NCBI GenBank assembly: GCA_024280875.1
Contig: JAJRPH010000268.1
Location: 1 to 6,406 of the forward strand
Direction of reading: 5' to 3'
DNA length: 6,406 bases
Origin: Deltaproteobacteria bacterium
Lineage (GTDB): Bacteria > Desulfobacterota > Desulfobacteria > Desulfobacterales > Desulfosalsimonadaceae
Part shown: in pieces, positions 6,156 through 6,406 of the stretch
Position numbering within the stretch: position 1 is the stretch's first letter
How the letters are laid out: each line of letters starts with the position of its first letter
Translations under genes and position numbers: made by a program
Notes under the pieces: model-generated
What the model was told of the DNA's origin: nothing
Databases searched by the model: none
Seen by the model: the letters and a program-made list of their open reading frames with translations, nothing else

Positions 6156-6406
6156 TTATAAACCGTTTACAATCCGCTTTATTCCATTCTTCAATACCGG
6201 GACATTGAAATTCATAAGCATTCCAAGTTTCAGCCCTGTTAACTTAAGATAAGTTATAAGTTGAGCGTCATGTATTGATTCCAGAGCATTTACAGCTTTG
6301 AGTTCCAATACAACTAATTTATCCACAACCACATCAAGTCGGTATCCACAATCCAGCTTTACACCTTTATATTCAATTGGAACCGCTTTCTGACGTTCAA
6401 AGGGCA
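6156..6406 (-). CDS. GxxExxY-family protein, C-terminal 82 residues (runs off right edge)
   Basis: The frame enters from the right edge and ends at TAA (6158-6156). The visible 82 residues begin PFERQKAVPIEYKGVKLDCG, followed by YRLDVVVDKLVVLELKAV, then LESIHDAQLITYLKLTG, LKLGMLMNF and GIKRIVNGL. This is the characteristic C-terminal two-thirds of the small GxxExxY family (about 120-130 residues); the name-giving N-terminal motif lies outside the window. D24, E34 and K36 of the visible part form a D...E-x-K pattern typical of PD-(D/E)xK nuclease folds, so a nuclease-like core is likely, but the family's biochemical role is not established to my knowledge. The gene stops right beside the CGCAGAG/CGCAAAG repeats, and repeat and gene may have arrived together. 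It is on the pglX strand, 151 bases upstream, so it may be an insert in the BREX operon between an upstream core gene and pglX. Confidence 0.85.
   Translation of the reverse strand, partial: PFERQKAVPIEYKGVKLDCGYRLDVVVDKLVVLELKAVNALESIHDAQLITYLKLTGLKLGMLMNFNVPVLKNGIKRIVNGL

Noticed and set aside
6004..6252. Plus-strand open frame of 82 codons with a hydrophobic, Phe/Leu/Cys-rich product over the repeat.
   Set aside because: It is a translation of the palindromic repeat and pyrimidine tract and overlaps the 3' end of the GxxExxY gene. It has no ribosome binding site or recognisable protein character.
1..6406. CRISPR array, tRNA or rRNA genes, transposase or integrase.
   Set aside because: I saw no regularly spaced direct repeats, no tRNA-like cloverleaf, and no transposase or recombinase motif in any frame.

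Overview
The window reads almost entirely on the minus strand. It looks like an internal piece of a BREX type 1 phage-defence locus from a Gram-negative, moderately AT-rich bacterium. A Desulfobacterota-like (deltaproteobacterial) host is my guess from the overall character and from the CACCGCAAAGACGCAGAG-type repeat beside a GxxExxY gene; nothing in the window proves it. In transcription order (high to low coordinates) it holds: the 3' part of a GxxExxY-family gene (6156-6406); a 150-bp non-coding gap built around a large imperfect inverted repeat and a pyrimidine tract (6026-6155); a complete 1202-residue PglX DNA adenine methyltransferase (2396-6004); a broken gene of about 440 residues whose N-terminal half resembles a degenerate phospholipase D-like domain (1066-2387); a DUF2971-family gene (251-1021, perhaps starting at 1047); and the first 77 residues of a putative PD-(D/E)xK nuclease-like protein that runs off the left edge (1-232).

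The genes downstream of pglX are packed with 8-18 nt gaps and the same orientation, so they very probably share one transcript. pglX supplies the self-marking N6-adenine methylation of BREX. The other core genes (brxA, brxB, brxC, pglZ, brxL) are not in the window and would be expected on either side. The three genes after pglX are not BREX core components. They look like an accessory cargo module between pglX and whatever follows, a position where BREX loci often carry extra defence genes. Their predicted parts (PLD-like fold, DUF2971, nuclease fold) fit an auxiliary effector set, but this is inference.

The most striking detail is that two of these three accessory genes are disturbed at runs of exactly eight adenines (minus strand 1812-1805 and 1029-1022). 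Each is restored by one extra A, and each run also contains a textbook -1 slippery heptamer in the correct phase (A-AAA-AAA and A-AAA-AAG). Sequencing undercall, phase variation and programmed -1 frameshifting are all possible. Two other A8 runs, in pglX and in the second half of the broken gene, are in frame.

The central part of pglX (about residues 500-870, the target-recognition region) is clearly more AT-rich than its flanks, as expected if the specificity region has been exchanged.
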